A stretch of 64,000 nucleotides of DNA from Lineus longissimus (lineage: Eukaryota; Nemertea; Pilidiophora; Heteronemertea; Lineidae): positions 26,119,491-26,183,490 of the forward strand of contig NC_088310.1 of assembly GCF_910592395.1 (NCBI RefSeq), read 5' to 3'. Shown here one piece after another: positions 12,601 to 26,451 of this stretch (position 1 is the stretch's first letter; each line of letters opens with the position of its first letter). Made by a program: the position numbers and the translations under genes. Below the pieces are notes generated by a model. It was not told the DNA's origin. It did no database searches and saw nothing but the letters and a program-made list of their open reading frames with translations.

Positions 12601-14040
12601 TGGAAACATTGCTTTACTTACAAAGTTGCAGGAGCTACCGAGTGATATGGTCTGAGATCCCGTTCTTTGTCTCCCAACAGGAGAGGAGCAACTGGAACGA
12701 GGTTTGTTCAAATCATTTCAATTTGCTATCGTCCCCTTTCAACAACATTTCATTAGTGGTAGGGAAATCTTTCATCCATATTGTAGGCAGATTAAAAAAG
12801 TGTGGCAGCATCACATTGCGCAGCAAAATATAGATCGTCATGCAGGGGGAAGAGCAATGGGGGAAAATCAATGCTTCGAGAAAGAAGGTAGATAGTTTCG
12901 CCAATCAAAGGCCAGGGTAGGATCTCCAATTCATGATATATAATACATGTATATGTCATGTGATCAGACATTTGAATACTACTCTCACATCGCAATCTCA
13001 GTAAGGATAACGGACCTGAGATAATCTTAAACTCTGCTAACTGAACTAGGATAGGCTGACTTACCCATCTCCTTTCTCTAAACTAATGTAGTCATGGTGT
13101 CCGAGGCTTTCGCCGAGTTGGTTGGTGTAAGGTTTAAACCTGAGACAAGTTTGGTTCTCCCAATGTTCCATCGCAGACTTGATCGTACCTTCGTAGTCAG
13201 CTGAAAGAGGGGGATACTGTTGATTATTATCATAAATTGTCTCAAAAACAGACAAAATATGCAGAAATATAACATAACTTTATTAGGGCTTAGTATGACC
13301 AGAAACTTTGGTATGACACGGGACACCATTGAATCTTCACGTCACCTCGTCACGTGACTGATATTTGGACCGAGATCTGCGGTACCTCGACTGTCATTAC
13401 TCTTTTCAGTGTAACACTGGTTCGATCTGTAGCGATTCCAGGGTTTTGCTATACCTGCATTGTCATCAATGAGGTAGGGTATGATAGCACCAGGCCAGTG
13501 ATACGACGCATCTTTCCTTGCGTTTCTCTTCACCAATCTGTGTTTTTCTTCCTTAGCTGCCGCAATCTCTCCTTCTTGACGCTCCTCGAGCTGGTCTGGA
13601 GAGAGGATCATATCAGACTCCACAGCACCCGGCGAATACTGCTCCTCTGGTGGCTCTTTCGGGGTCTTCTCTGTGTTCTGATGAAAGAAATAAAGATAGA
13701 TGTGTAAGCTATGATAGAATTATCATGCTTTACTTTCACCAAGTTGGGAAAAGTCACGGACTTACAAGTGCTATATGAAGTGCGTTGAACAGAGATTTGG
13801 ATAAGATTTGCAGCGATGATTCTGCAAGGAACTCTTTTATTCAAAACCAGTATAAGTCAATGCAATTACCTTTAAGTAATATAATGATTGTAACAAATAA
13901 ATGAACACTGGTATCTAAAAAGCGGCATTTATGAAAGTTCCAGTGAGAATTGAAAGTCATTAATATACGCTTACCAATGGTGGAAGAAGATATACCAGCA
14001 GTGCCCCAAGGATGATCAGGAAAAGGCTCTGGCGGTTCAT
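9631..14040 (-). CDS. Secreted astacin metalloprotease with EGF, CUB and TSP1 domains, complete 10-exon gene
   Basis: The exons join cleanly in one frame (1470 nt, 489 residues): 14040-13975, 13677-13455, 13200-13065, 12691-12622, 12304-12101, 11616-11490, 11257-11138, 10744-10647, 10263-10008 and 9800-9631. Exon 1 is a signal peptide (MNRQSLFLIILGALLVYLL). Exon 2 carries the propeptide, a KR cleavage site and the catalytic-domain start (YHWPGAIIPYLID). The zinc motif HEIGHSLGFYHEQTRPDRD and the Met-turn SIMHYG are both in exon 5, so the active site is intact. An EGF-like module, a CUB domain in two exons (CGGVLTASSGTITSPNYP onwards) and one TSP1 repeat (WGDWQKCSASCGYG) follow before the stop. 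This order matches nematode NAS subgroup V. It should be secreted as a zymogen and act on matrix or cuticle proteins. Confidence 0.93.
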
Positions 14041-17000
14041 ATTCTGAAACGAAATCGACCAAAGAATGAAGAGATGGAGTTTGTGGTAGGCTACTTAGAC
14101 CCTGGAACTTCCTCCAGATTATCCTGTCATGCACTAGACTCTGTGGTTGAAGGTATCAATATAGCGATGACGGACCGACTGAAACACGAACTGGCCCAAC
14201 GTATTCTTCACCAACATCAATCAATCAATGACACCATACAGCCAATCCAAAAGCGAAGGACGGGAGTAAGCCTCGTGATTGGCTTCTTTCTGTTGACTGT
14301 AGAGAATTTAGCACTTATGGGTTGCACAGACTACCGGAAATATTCCCGGATTCTGTGTTCGGTAATGGCTGACGCCTACTGGTAATGACGTTGAGTTTGC
14401 CTTTATGGCGAAAATGCGGAAACTTGAATGGCCATTAGTTGGGGCGATAAGATATGACACTCGATTTGAAGTACATGATAGGGAGAATGTAACTGTGAAA
14501 AATTACGCTGTAAAAAGCAATTTTCTAAGCAGTACCGTATCTAATTGTATAGCTTAACGAGTCATCGGCATGACCTTCAAACTGATGTAGTTACATCCTT
14601 ACTAAATTCGAGAAAAGTTTGTGTGTTTGTTTGTGCACTCATATCTCCCAGACCGAATGGCTGAGCGACCCCAGATTTTGCATGTAGCATTTAACGGGTC
14701 CCGAAAATGTCCTTACGAAGCCCGATTTTTGAATTTCCAACTAACATCCGATATAACGGATGGTGATCGTCTACTCCATCAATCATTCAGTGGGGGACAT
14801 GACCGTCACTATCTGATACTTCCTCCTTCTTCTCCATCAATCCCTGTGATAATTAGTCAAATCAAAATACAGATACCTTCAAATGAACTTGAATTTTTGT
14901 TATTTCTTTTCGTTTATCAATACATCACTTACACTGAAACTCTGATGATGGCGGCCACGGGTACAGTGGACCAGTCAACTAAATGATGTTTGTAAGTTTC
15001 TGACATGATAAGTGCATGGGCCTGCGAGTTACGTTTGCAGATTGATGATTCTTCATCCTGTTTAGATAGTCACGATTCAGCTGGATCGAGTGTCATTTTC
15101 ATATGGAAAACCAACATGTCTCACGCCCTGCTCGCCCCTTTAAACTGTACAACTGTTTGATGGAGTACTTAACGAAAGTACAACAATTTATCGGATGTTC
15201 GGAACGTGATGTTGGGGCCATTAAATTCTTCTTATAGACCTTATTGTAAATTGATACTGGCGGTTAATGCCATGAAACCATGGTACGATTCCCGTATAAA
15301 ACAGGTTATATTGGTAAATCGGCGATTAATTTCATTAATTACAATCGTGATTTGGAATAATCATCTCGTAATAATAGGAATCGGAAGGAAGGCACAATTA
15401 TTGGGCTTCATGAATATTCCAATGGGAACACACTTGTTGAAACCTATCCAGTGTCAATGGACACTTGCACCAGAATTCATTCAGAATAAATCAAGACTAG
15501 TATTTTTATGAAGTCTTGATGATATCAGGGTCGTATTAAGCGGGTGTGCAGAGGAGGATTTTGCCCCCCCCCCCGGCATATCCGAAAAATGTGCTTTTCA
15601 TGCAAATTTGTTCCTTCCCAAAAAGAGCATATTGCTCTGGTTTTTTGGTCCTGAAACTTTCAAATAAGCTTTGGGGGAACCCCATGCAACCCTGAATTTT
15701 GCCTCAAATCCAAGATGGCCACCAAAATCCAAAATGGCTGCCAGATGTCGAGAAACTGAGATTCCAATCTTTTCCTGCTGATATTGAGTTTATCATTACC
15801 TCAGCGTTGCAAAACGATAAAAACTACTCACCAGTCTATATGTCCGAATTTAAGCCCTGTATCTTAGCATCTATATATAACGGTAATCGCGACTTTGTCG
15901 CTTTAGTGGAAGTTGGCGAGTTTCCGAGGATGTTAGTCTTAAACGGATGATTTAAGCGCACACGATAAGAGTGGATGCTCTTCCCACCAGGCCATCAATG
16001 AAACTGCATGCAACTGTTAGCATGACCTGTCTGGTATTTAATGACGTAAAGGCGACATACGGGTAACAAATGAGGGCCAATTGAGCAACAAATAACTAGC
16101 GCTTTTTATTTAGGTATTAATACAAATGAATATGGATTATAAGTATTCCCTTGTTTTTCAGATATTTGTATTGTAAGGTGTTTCCGGGCTATGACCCAAA
16201 CTCGGTCTGACAATTAGAGAATGGCCGACGCGACTGCAATAAACATAGTAATATCTGCATAAAAGGACTATAAATCAATATGGTTGCTTCATTAACCAAT
16301 AGAACAATAAAAATTATGACTATTCCCTTGTTTCGATGTGGACTATGATCTTTGATGAGGACTTTTGTGCGTGGGAATTCATTACATCGTCATTTGCAAA
16401 AAAACGTCCCGCGGTCGTAGTTTGTGATACTTATTTGGTTAGAGGGGAACTGAAGCCGAGTCGCCTTTCGGATGTAGATAGTTAGCAGGGAAGCTATAAA
16501 GTAGAATTGACCAATTGATATACAGTGGAACCTCTGTTAGCGGACACCTCTCTACTAAGGACAACCTCTATATCAAGGACACTAGTTTTGGTCCCAAATT
16601 GGTTGTTTCCATTCAATTTGACCTCTCTAATCAGGACACCTCTCTATTAAGGACAGCACTTGTCAGTCCCAAGGGTGTCCTTAATAGAGAGGTTCTACTA
16701 CATGTACATGTATATAGTGAATGAAAGTACATGTACCTGCAACTGGTTGTTAACCACTTTCAACCACGACCTATATCAATACCATGTTGGGCTAATTTTT
16801 GTCGTTTTGGCCGACGACGGAGTCACTCGACTGGCGCCTGACCGGCGCAGAAGTAGGCAGTATTGCTTATCCCCCTTGGAAGAGGAATATCATCTTGGAG
16901 AATAGTTTGCACCTGACCAATTGGCCGCCGGCCATTGATCGAGAAACTTCCGATAGCAGTATTAATGTGATCGCATTCTTCCGTCCTCTTGCAATTGACA

Positions 17001-17467
17001 CCATGCAGTGTTTGCTGAGAGGGTTAGTTCGTGACCAGGGTAAGATATTTCAGCTTTTCAGAGCAAACATTGACGGTTGTCATATCTATCAATCTCTCGT
17101 GTGATGTTTGAAGAGATTTTACGTGTCGCATCTGTTTGCGAGATAGAATGTAGGAAGCTCGATCCCGAGTGGTGGACGCCGAGATAGAAATGTCAAGAAA
17201 ATATCACCCTGAGGAATCAGCATTACATTTCATGAGGGTATTCGTCAGTTCGAGGTAGAATATCCTGGAAATTGTCATCCTTATTACCGAGGTCATCTCG
17301 CTAACCCACAGAAAGCGTTAAATATCGCATCATTCTCAATTAGAAAGCTCAAAAGTATTTGATATAGTGATCCGATAAAACAGCAGGGGCCGGGGTTGAA
17401 GTGTTGGCAGTCAATGAAAGTATTAGTTTAAATATCTTCATCAGGACAAAGATCAAAAGAAACATTG
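14041..17467. other. Intergenic, no gene recognised
   Basis: This contains the upstream flank of the astacin gene, a C-run near 15565-15575, a MITE at 16521 and unique-looking AT-rich DNA. Short ORFs here lack family resemblance, splice context and composition bias. Confidence 0.4.
16521..16702. mobile_element. MITE with pogo/Tigger-like terminal inverted repeats
   Basis: It starts TACAGTGGAACCTCTGTTAG and ends with the inverted partner TTAATAGAGAGGTTCTACTA. Internal copies of CCTCTCTATTAAGGACA give it a repetitive interior. CAGTGGAACCTC ends flanked by TA are typical of pogo/Tigger-class DNA transposons. It has no coding capacity. Confidence 0.7.
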
Positions 17468-17540
17468 CACCCGCGTGGGGGCTCGAACCCCAGACCCTCA
17501 GGTTAAAAGCCTGATGCTCTACCGACTGAGCTACACGGGC
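17468..17540 (-). tRNA. tRNA-Lys(UUU), copy 1
   Basis: The 73-nt minus-strand sequence folds as a full cloverleaf. It begins GCCCGTGTAGCTCAGTCGG, has D-arm GCTC/GAGC, an anticodon loop CTTTTAA with anticodon UUU, and T-loop TTCGAGC. Internal A box and B box are intact. The first acceptor pair is G-U instead of G-C. A T-run (TTTCTTTT) follows within 15 nt as a Pol III terminator. The sequence is identical to the copy at 17623. Confidence 0.93.
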
Positions 17541-17622
17541 TGTTGGTTCTACTGCTGGTTGTCAGTAGGCTCCTCTTCAACAGATCACTCAAGGTAGGGT
17601 AAAAATGCCCCAAAAAGTTAGT

Positions 17623-17695
17623 CACCCGCGTGGGGGCTCGAACCCCAGACCCTCAGGTTAAAAGCCTGATGCTCTACCGACTGAGCTACACGGGC
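17623..17695 (-). tRNA. tRNA-Lys(UUU), copy 2
   Basis: This is the same 73-nt lysine tRNA as the one 155 bp away, with anticodon UUU and intact A and B boxes. It has its own TTTTT Pol III terminator just after the 3' end. The duplication reaches only a few bases beyond the tRNA (TGTTGG before the 5' end on the minus strand), so it is a short local or retro-type duplication. Confidence 0.93.
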
Positions 17696-19762
17696 TGTTG
17701 GGTTCTTACCAATGAAAATGCAATATTATTCTGTCAGGAAGTTCCGATCGTAACATCAATTACTTCTCACAGCTGTTTGAATAAATGAGGCAATTATTTA
17801 TATTTACAATTCAAGTGGAATGAAATAATTTAAAGGCCCAACCTGAGCGTGAGGTTTAGGTTGCCAGGAGACGAATGTGCCTATACTCTCCGGCAAGCGC
17901 GCCACATTAACAATTATCAAGGGAAAGACCTGGTATAAATCCATGATCAAATTTAATAATGATGCTAAGTTGTGCATCACAGGAAATTAACTTGGAAATT
18001 AATCAGTACACGATGGAGCAAAAACTGATTAGTTTGCAGCTAATGAGGGGTTTTGGATGGAGCTCTGAGAGTAGCAGACTCATTCTGGTTTCATCTTTAA
18101 ATAACCATACTGTCATCATAAGACGCTTGACAAGGTGGTTGAGTCGCCAATACGGACAGTATACTCACAAGTGTCATTCATGTTACCACTGCAATATTTA
18201 AGGCCACATAAAAAATTATAAGTTGATCATCATTTTAAAAACAATGAAGATGATGTGGGCGCGGGCTTTTTTCCCCCCTAATTTTTTAACGCTTATTCTT
18301 AACACACATCTCGAGCTGCCAATTTCGTAATAAGACTGATTTGAAAATCAAACAAAATCTGATGCGAGCGGAAAAAAATGATGCCGGCAAGGATGATAAA
18401 CATTTTTTTAAATGTTGCCTTGAGTTCTCGGTCTCACTTAATTCCAGGACTTGATGCTGTCGTCAAAACAAAGGCGGATGAAGCGAAAATCATTCAATTA
18501 TCAGATCAGATAGAGCCGAGGAGGCTTAAGTAATTGCAAGAAGAAAATCGTTTTCTGCTTCAGGAAACAATTTATCTGCAGTAGCTGCGTGCACAGTACC
18601 ATCTTTCATTCATTATCTTCTCAAAACAAGTTATCGTTCGCATTCAAAAGCAAGAAGACAGTAAAAAAGAGAAAGGCTCTCGTGAGGGAAGATAATGTAA
18701 TATTGATGTTCTATAGGGTATCGATAGTGTCGGATATTTGCTTGATATTAGATTATTACGAGAAGTACCGATGCCTTGAGCGAAGGCAGGACGACATGCA
18801 CTTTTGTCTGTCATGGAAACTTTTTTGGTACATTCAATATTATATAAACTGCCATTCAGATTTCCAACCGAAAGTTGGACATACTGTTTTTGCTAGAAGA
18901 GGCTTCGTTTAGCTTTCAGGTATATAAAATTGAGAAAAAAAACTAAGAGTATCTTACTGACCTCCATGATGACCTCCCTGAGATTGACGGCCATCCTTGG
19001 CCGGATTCTGCCCATCCTACCGGCAACTCCTCTCAACCATAGCATCCTTGAGCCATCATAATCTTTCACCACAAATTATCCAGGGCCATCCGACGTCCTC
19101 CTTCAGAGAGACAGGAATACCCAATCAAGACCAATTTGCACCTTCCGTTAAGCTCTTTACAAGGACTGTTTACCTAAACATATACATACTGCCCAGGGAA
19201 TTTTTTTATTGTATATCTTTGTTTGTGCTTGGGCTTCATTTTAATAAAGCGGCCCAACCATCTTAAACAAACACTGATTTGTGGTTCATGTAGGCCCTTT
19301 CAGCGAAGAATCGCAAATGGACACACTGATATTGAATTATCAAAGCACCGATTTAGCTAGATGCCTGTATACCATTCTCAAATGAGAAGCCGCCTAAAGG
19401 TATAGGCCATGTTTGGGTACGCCCATCGAAGGTCGTGTTAGATCCAGTAATTATCATTTATTTTGAGCGTCAGTAAATATTTTCCTAAGTTTTCAATGGG
19501 GTGTGATAGATGGTTAAAAAAACGATCGCTTCAACGAAATTTATGGCAAATATTTTGAGCTAATGTTTACTTTTTCTGCTGTCAAGTAGTAAAATGATAG
19601 ACCGTTATTTACAGGGGGACATTTTCTACTTCTTCATCGGCATCCATAGTCAGAGCTCTTCACAAATTAAGTCTCAGCCTTGGCCAAAATGTTCCTGCGG
19701 GCCTGGTAGATGTACATCTCTTCACATCTATCATATGTAGGCCTTGACGACTAACAATGGAA

Positions 19763-20155
19763 TACAGTGGAACTCCGGTAACACGACCACTCATGGGACC
19801 GAAGTTGAATGGTCGCGTTACCGGGTCGGTCGCGTTAGTGAAGTTGAAAATCCGGGGACAAAATGCGAACTTTTCCATAAGTTCAAAATTCTGAAAAATT
19901 TTCAAAGCCAATTTTTTTATGGCTGCTGATGTTTCTTCATTTTGAGCAGAAAAAAAATAAGTGAAAAAATATTTGGACTAGAAATTTTTTTCATCTGTAG
20001 CATGACAAATTTTCCGCAATCAACAGAAATCATGACAGCATTCGTCTTTTCACGGCAATTAGGCCCTTTGGTCGGGTTAGAGGGGTGGATTTGGTCATTG
20101 GGACCACCCAATCTAGTGGTCGTGGTCTGGGTACTGGGGTGGTCGTGTAACCGGG
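19763..20155. mobile_element. Probable MITE (CAGTGGAACTCC end)
   Basis: The left end TACAGTGGAACTCCGGTAAC and internal inverted words (GGTCGCGTTACCGGG near 19811, GGTGGTCGTGTAACCGGG near 20138) suggest another member of the TA-flanked DNA-transposon families seen nearby. The right end is not clear. Confidence 0.4.
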
Positions 20156-23100
20156 GGTTTAGGAGCCGCCCGACCGTAAATATCGACCAATCAAACCTGA
20201 TCACCATCTGGCTATGACTACACAAAAAATCCATCAATCCTCAGTAAAAAAAATATGTTATGATCTGCCTCCTATAAAGGTCAATACCATTAGTTTGATG
20301 ATCAAAATATAACCAGCAGCAGCGTCATCGCCGTATCAATTAGAGCAACTGCAATTATATCGAATCAACCAGAACTAATTGTTAGTGCTACGATTGACCG
20401 AAACTGCATGGTTCTCTTCTCGCGCGGTGATAAGTAATAAGTGATTCGTTAGCTCGAGCAACAAAAGCCCTGGACCACGGGAGATTTTCATACAGAAAGA
20501 TTGATTTTTAACCCGACAACATGGTTAATACGGCACGGAGTGAGTAATTTCAGTCATATTCAATGGTTTATGTGAAAAGCGAGGGAAGGCAGGTTCATTT
20601 CAGTCAAACATGGTCAGATAGGTCGATCCTTGCCAGGGCCGTTGCTCAGCCAAAAGGTTTATTTGTGACTTCCCTTACTCATCCCCCGACTCATCCTGAA
20701 GAAACCAGGAGGATGCTTTTTCTTGTGCAACCATTGGCACTGCATACTTCTCTCGTTCGCATGACAACATTCGTTACCATTTTTGTAGCCACTTTAGTTA
20801 GCAAGTATGACTTGGAGATACCAGAAATGGGTACTCCAAAAACTATCCAGCCGAGTGGATAGGCCTTCACGTAGCGGCTAAGAGTGTGCACCATGGAAGG
20901 CAAAGATTATTACAGACACACCCGTATTGAATGACGACTTGAGTCTACAGCAACTTCTTCATTTCTTTATCTCTATCGGTTGTTGATGGGCTGTATCTCC
21001 TTCACTGTATCTTGTTTGAGGCAATATCCCCCTCTTGCCATGAACAAGTGTCACGAGTGGTTTGTTTCGAATGACAAGTTGAGATCGAGTTACCCCGCTC
21101 TTGTTGTTGCTGTCGATGTAAGGATGAATGAACTAAAGAGCTTCACCATGGTACCATTAGCGCTTTCAACAAAGCCATTGTTGAAGTAGATGGAAGACCG
21201 AAGCCGGAGCATTGTCGTGATTGTCAAATGATATCAATCACATCTGGCTTTGAAAGAAGCGATTACCACGCTTGGTTAAGATGGCAATCCTTCCATAATA
21301 TCTTGTTCATTATGGAGTAAGTATAAGAAATCAGTATGTAACAAAAAAATGAAGGATCTGATACAAAGAAAAAAGGCATTGTTTCGGCTTCTGGTTACGT
21401 GATACCAAAATCGGCAGTTCATTGCCAAACTAGAAATGCATATTTTGCTTTTGCATTTTTTCCTTGAATCTATTCCTGCCTATTACATACAGTGTACATT
21501 GTTCATTGGTCTCACGTTGCAAGCAAAACAAGAAAAAAAATGTTTTAGGACCCACCTCGTGTGCAATGTGATTACACACTCGCGCAGTTTTCTTATTATG
21601 TCCACACCGTAGGAAGCGAAAAAAATGCAGGAACAAAAATTGGTCTTAATAGCTAGTCTTCTAGCGGAGAAATTATATCTGTCACCGCACTGGTAATGGC
21701 TGTCACGGTGTGTAAACATTATGACTGCAATCATCTTCTCCGATTACCTTGTGCCTCCATCCAACAGGCGAAAACTACGTGGAACAATTATGGACAAATC
21801 CAGACACATGACGTTTCTCTGTTTGAAATCATCTGCATTAAGACAACATTGTTCGGGGCAGAATGAGGGAAGAACGAGCGGGCACGAGGATATCGAGAGA
21901 ATATACGTCTAACAAACTCGATGTACGAGTTTATCATCTTTGAATCAGAACACGCTGGAAGCAGTACGTGTTGGTTTGGCAATATCGAATTATATCACAA
22001 GCGTGATTTTAGTGTTACCGGTACACGTTTTCACTCTGCACCTCTATGAAACACCTCCGTGCCTACCGGAAGTTAGGTTAGGCCAGTGCAATCATCGCTG
22101 TCGGATGACACGAAATCAACGCAATCCACTATGCCATCATCTATACCCGAAAGACTCGGCGAGCTTTAGCAACAACAAGAAGGAAGCAGGTTCCACGGGA
22201 GCTCGCAGGACTTTCAAGATCTTGTCAAAGATGCCGTGGTGTTATTCTTTCTGATTCTGCCTTTCTTTTGGTGAGCTAATACACGACCTTCTTCATCTTT
22301 CTTTTTTCCTTTGTCTTCTTCTTCTTCTTCTTCGAGGTCAAAGGAATCAAAAATCACTGTTAGAATCAGATGAATGCGATCTGTCTAAATTGCTGCGGAG
22401 TGGGAAAACTACTTTGAACAGCGGTGTTAAGATCTTTCTGTTTAGTTTGCAGTCTTCATCAGAGTCTTCCCGTTCCGTTTGCTTGGCATTTAATAAAAGG
22501 CCAGCATGATCAGCTTGATTACTCAGTCAGGTAGCGGGTCGATCTAGTGGTGCCCCATGACTTTCATCGGAGACAGTTGTGCCATGCACTCTTGAATAAC
22601 ATAATATGCAATCATGTTTCGCAACCCTTAGGACGAAGTATGGTGTCGTCGAGTATTTCCAGAGTTTGTTTACTCGATAACCAAAGTAGCAAAAGTAAAA
22701 TCTGTGAAATCTTCAAAAGCCATCGTCGATGAAATGCATTGACATACTTCGTTCTTCGTCGGTCGTAGCTCAGCCTTCGTAACAGTTACAAAACCTGCTT
22801 AATGTTTAAAGTAGAAAAGAGGGATCGACTGGCAGCCACTTTCGGGATCCGCCATGCGAGAAGTTCTGTTTTTGATCTTTCTTTGGACGGGATTGCGCCG
22901 TCCTCCATCCAAAGCTTCACCTTTCCGTCATTTCACCATCCAGCATGCTCCCTGCAGTATCTTTATATACACCATGCATGCGCCAACAGTACACTTCAAT
23001 GTATGGAGACTGTTTTGAGTCAAAAAATCTCCCGTCATTGAGAGAGATTGTTGTCGCTTGTGATAAGAACTTTACGCCATCTGTCAAGCCATTCGCTACA

Positions 23101-23455
23101 GGTGGCACATCACAGACAGACAGAACCATTCGAAGCGCATCATTGGACGCTACAAGAAGATGGATCTTGAGGTTTTCTGACTACTTCGGATCATATAATC
23201 GTTAGTCCCTCCGTATGTCTGATTCATTGCGACTGGGAATACAATGGTCGGAGCTTATTCCGATCGGATTCCATCACGGCTTTTAGATCAACGGTAACAT
23301 AATATACTTTCTTTGGATATGTCGTTAACTGAGGCAACATAGACCCATCAGGTAAACTTCATAAATCGCTTGGTTTTATAGTCCGGGCTTTTCTTGCGGC
23401 CTCCATTACCGGCACCCAACTGTCACGTGCTAGTAACAGAGACATTTGGTCTGCC

Positions 23456-23590
23456 GAGTTGGAGACCAGCTTTCATGTGCTGAACCCAACTGTACCGAAG
23501 ATTATCGTAGACAGTTGGACAACTGAGTTGGAGACCCGCTTACACGTGCTGAACCCAACTCTACCAAAGATTTACGGTACCGAAGACAAT
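23456..23590. repeat. Two-unit tandem repeat (about 68 bp)
   Basis: Two imperfect units begin GAGTTGGAGACC and share GTGCTGAACCCAACT and ACCGAAGAT/ACCAAAGAT. A partial related unit (CACCCAACTGTCACGTGCT) precedes them at about 23406. It is non-coding and shows no element features. Confidence 0.6.
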
Positions 23591-24742
23591 TGACAATTGG
23601 TAGACTAAGTTCTCGATGTGACTGCAGCTCTTTGGCGAGGTCATATATATGCGGCTGTGGTAAACTGGACAGCAACTTTTCCTGCAAAGAATTTTGATGG
23701 TGAGGAATAACGACAAAGTCTATACGTTGTCCTCGACGTAAATTACGCTATCAAGTATAATATTCGTATAAAAAGGTGAGTACATTTAATTCATTTTAAT
23801 CATGGCCATCAAAGTTGATCAGTAATGCGCACTCTTAACAGTAATGTTAATTTGAGACAACTTTTTGAAAAATTATCAGTAACAAAGCCACGGCTTTGCA
23901 ATGTTTGTCCAGGGCACTTGACATCCTTACTGGTGGCATGGTTTCAAATTAGTTTAACCCCAGAATCCTTGTAAATCATCATCCAATAACATGATTTAAA
24001 GTCATTTGCTCGCCATCTGAACGGATTAGTTGCTTGCCGCGGGTGTCAGCGTTCGTCGTTCGAACCTCGTCGTTCGTAGGGGTGCGAAACCTGCCCTGCT
24101 TCACTTCCGGAAAAAATCGAAACCAAGCCAGACCGCTAAGAACTAATACTAAACCAATATTTTCCATAATAAATAAACCTAATCATTCATCCTAACACCT
24201 TCACCCTTGAGACATGAGTGTCACTGCAACGTGACAAGAAGCCACTCTCTCACAATCCACTTAACTGAACAAATCACTTAATACATTTGTTGGGAAGCTT
24301 GCTTGCATTTATTGACCATGTTGACCATCGGTTGTTAGAACAAACCCCGGTGGAGATATTGTTATTAAAGCACAAGGGGACAAACAATTTTGTAAATTTT
24401 GTAAATGAGGAAAGGACTACAGAGGAGTATGGACAGATGTCGGAAATGATACGTGATTTATTAATAAAAAGAGATAGTGAAGATTACCATTTCCTTAACA
24501 GAATAGAGATAAATGACTTGTTAATATACCTGTGTGTTCACTAATAGTGAACCATATTTTTTTTTCTTTTCAAGCACCTTTGTAAATACATGTAGTTGCA
24601 ACAACTGTACACTGTACGATCAGAAATGAAAAAAACAACAACAAAAAACAACAAAAGAACCAAAAAAACTCAATAAGGCTGCAATTAATGTTACAATATA
24701 CAGTAGCTTGGCAACGTGATGCACAGTGAAGATAATTAAACA

Positions 24743-24956
24743 ATACATTCTGTTTTAATAAAGAGAGCAACAATTAAAAATAATAATTAAAACAGAATGT
24801 AATGTCCAAAAAGTGCAGTCATGTTTATGAACACGGGAGTCGTGAAGCGTGCATATTCCATATTCCATTTAGTTTGTCAAAAAAATGGATTCATGTGTAA
24901 TGTGTATGAACATGGGGGTCGTGAAGCTTACATACTACATATTCCATTTAGTTGTA
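24743..24956. repeat. Inverted pair plus direct repeat
   Basis: TACATTCTGTTTTAA (24743-24757) is inverted at 24788-24802. A direct repeat of about 56 bp follows, units at 24821-24876 and 24900-24956, sharing TATGAACA, GTCGTGAAGC and ATATTCCATTTAGTT. It may be a decayed mobile element. Confidence 0.5.
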
Positions 24957-24984
24957 TAGATATTAACTACTTCAAATAATTTGT

Positions 24985-25171
24985 TTACTGTCCGTAATTG
25001 TGAGGTGATTGGACCATGGCCGTGTCCGCAATTCGGAGTAGAGAGGTGTCCGCCCTACCGAGGTTTTGGTTAAAGCAAATGACTTAGAAAAAAAATCGGG
25101 ACTGACGAACATGTCCGTAATGCGGAGGTGTCCGCCTGGCAGAGGTGTCCGCAAGGGGAGGTTCTACTGTA
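24985..25171. mobile_element. MITE with repeated GTGTCCGC words (pogo-like)
   Basis: The right end is GGGGAGGTTCTACTGTA, the inverse of the CAGTRGAACCTC end of the 16521 element. The interior repeats GAGGTGTCCGC several times. The left end (TACTGTCCGTAATTG) is degenerate. No coding capacity. Confidence 0.5.
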
Positions 25172-26451
25172 CTTACAACCATATTCCTTGCAAGTTTTTC
25201 GATGCCTGCGTGACCAGACTACATTGATATCAGCGTTCTTTACTAAGTAATCACCAAGTGAGTGAGCGTTGAGTAAGTTCGCAATTTACCTGATGACAAA
25301 CGTCTAAAAGCTTCCTGTAACCGTTTAAAGGCTTGGAGATTTACTGTTAACCAACTTGAAATGATATAATTATTTCAAGGTTACATCAGCTGATCAGGTA
25401 CCAGACGCGTCATATAAGTTGGGCCAAAGGTTTGAAGATATTCAAAGAAATCTATTCCAGTAAGTGTACGACGGTTTAGAATCGGTCGTATCGAGTATTT
25501 GAATGAGAGCGCTGGTTAATGTCTACAAAATCACCACCGTCCACTGACCTCATTTATAGCACCAAAAATTAATAAGGCGAGCTCGCTTATATATTTTTGA
25601 TAGCACACCACCCTGCCCAATGATATTGACCCTCACACACTTAACTTGAAGAAATTCTTTAAAATTATGCATTTACAATGACTGGGCAACTTGCCAATTG
25701 CTAATATAACATCTCTAGAGCGTTTGAAATAACATATTTGAAATTATTGGATTGTTGATTATTCACAATCTCCATTGTTCAATCACAAAAAACTAATACA
25801 GACGGCCGTTTCTATCGAATTTAGGAATTCTTGCATCGATCTACTCCCAGTGGTATAACCGGTCCGTTGCTCCAGCGCAAACATTCCTTCATGAATATCA
25901 ATGACAAAGCCTTCCACGTATAATTAGTAATTTCCTATTCCAATATTGAATATAACTGATGAAGAAAGAGGCGGGGGAATGATCAAATTGCACCTTACGA
26001 AGAGGCGTGTGACGACTGGAAATATGGCAGCCAAAAAGGAATGAAAATCCGAGTGTGTCTGTTTTTTTGGAATGCAACAAGCCACCACACGGCATATACA
26101 TGTACATGTATCAGCATTGCTCACATTTTCTTTGCCGTATTTCGTCTAATTCGACATTCAATGCGTTCCGAAAGCATTATTAAGGGTTCCTTTCGATCGT
26201 ACTGTTCCCGGCGGCCGAATCAAAAGAGTCGAATTCTTGCAGTGCGTCGTCGGCGTGCACAAATCATTCTGAACTAGTTCGCTTTCGAAATTGGGTGCCA
26301 GTGATGAACGGTTAGATATTTTTTTGGTAAACTGCATACGCCATATCATCTACAAACATGGTAGGTATAGCATGATACATGCAAACGGTAAAGTGAATGT
26401 ATCCCTTCGCTAATCACATTTCTCTCTACTTTCCAGGACATTCGATTGAAA

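Larger units (their letters stand above)
17696..26320. other. Long intergenic stretch with repeats and MITEs
   Basis: No exon could be supported in 8.6 kb. It contains the MITEs at 19763 and 24985, short tandem repeats at 23456 and 24743, and a polypyrimidine tract near 22290-22340. An 85-codon ORF at 24287-24544 is open but has no recognisable homology. Upstream 5'UTR exons of the first GPCR copy may lie here. Confidence 0.4.

Noticed and set aside
18589-18912. 107-codon ORF downstream of the tRNA genes
   Set aside because: No recognisable domain and no splice or promoter context.
24287-24544. 85-codon ORF in the intergenic region
   Set aside because: Open and without obvious bias, but no homology, splice signal or conserved neighbour supports it; length is within chance for AT-rich DNA.
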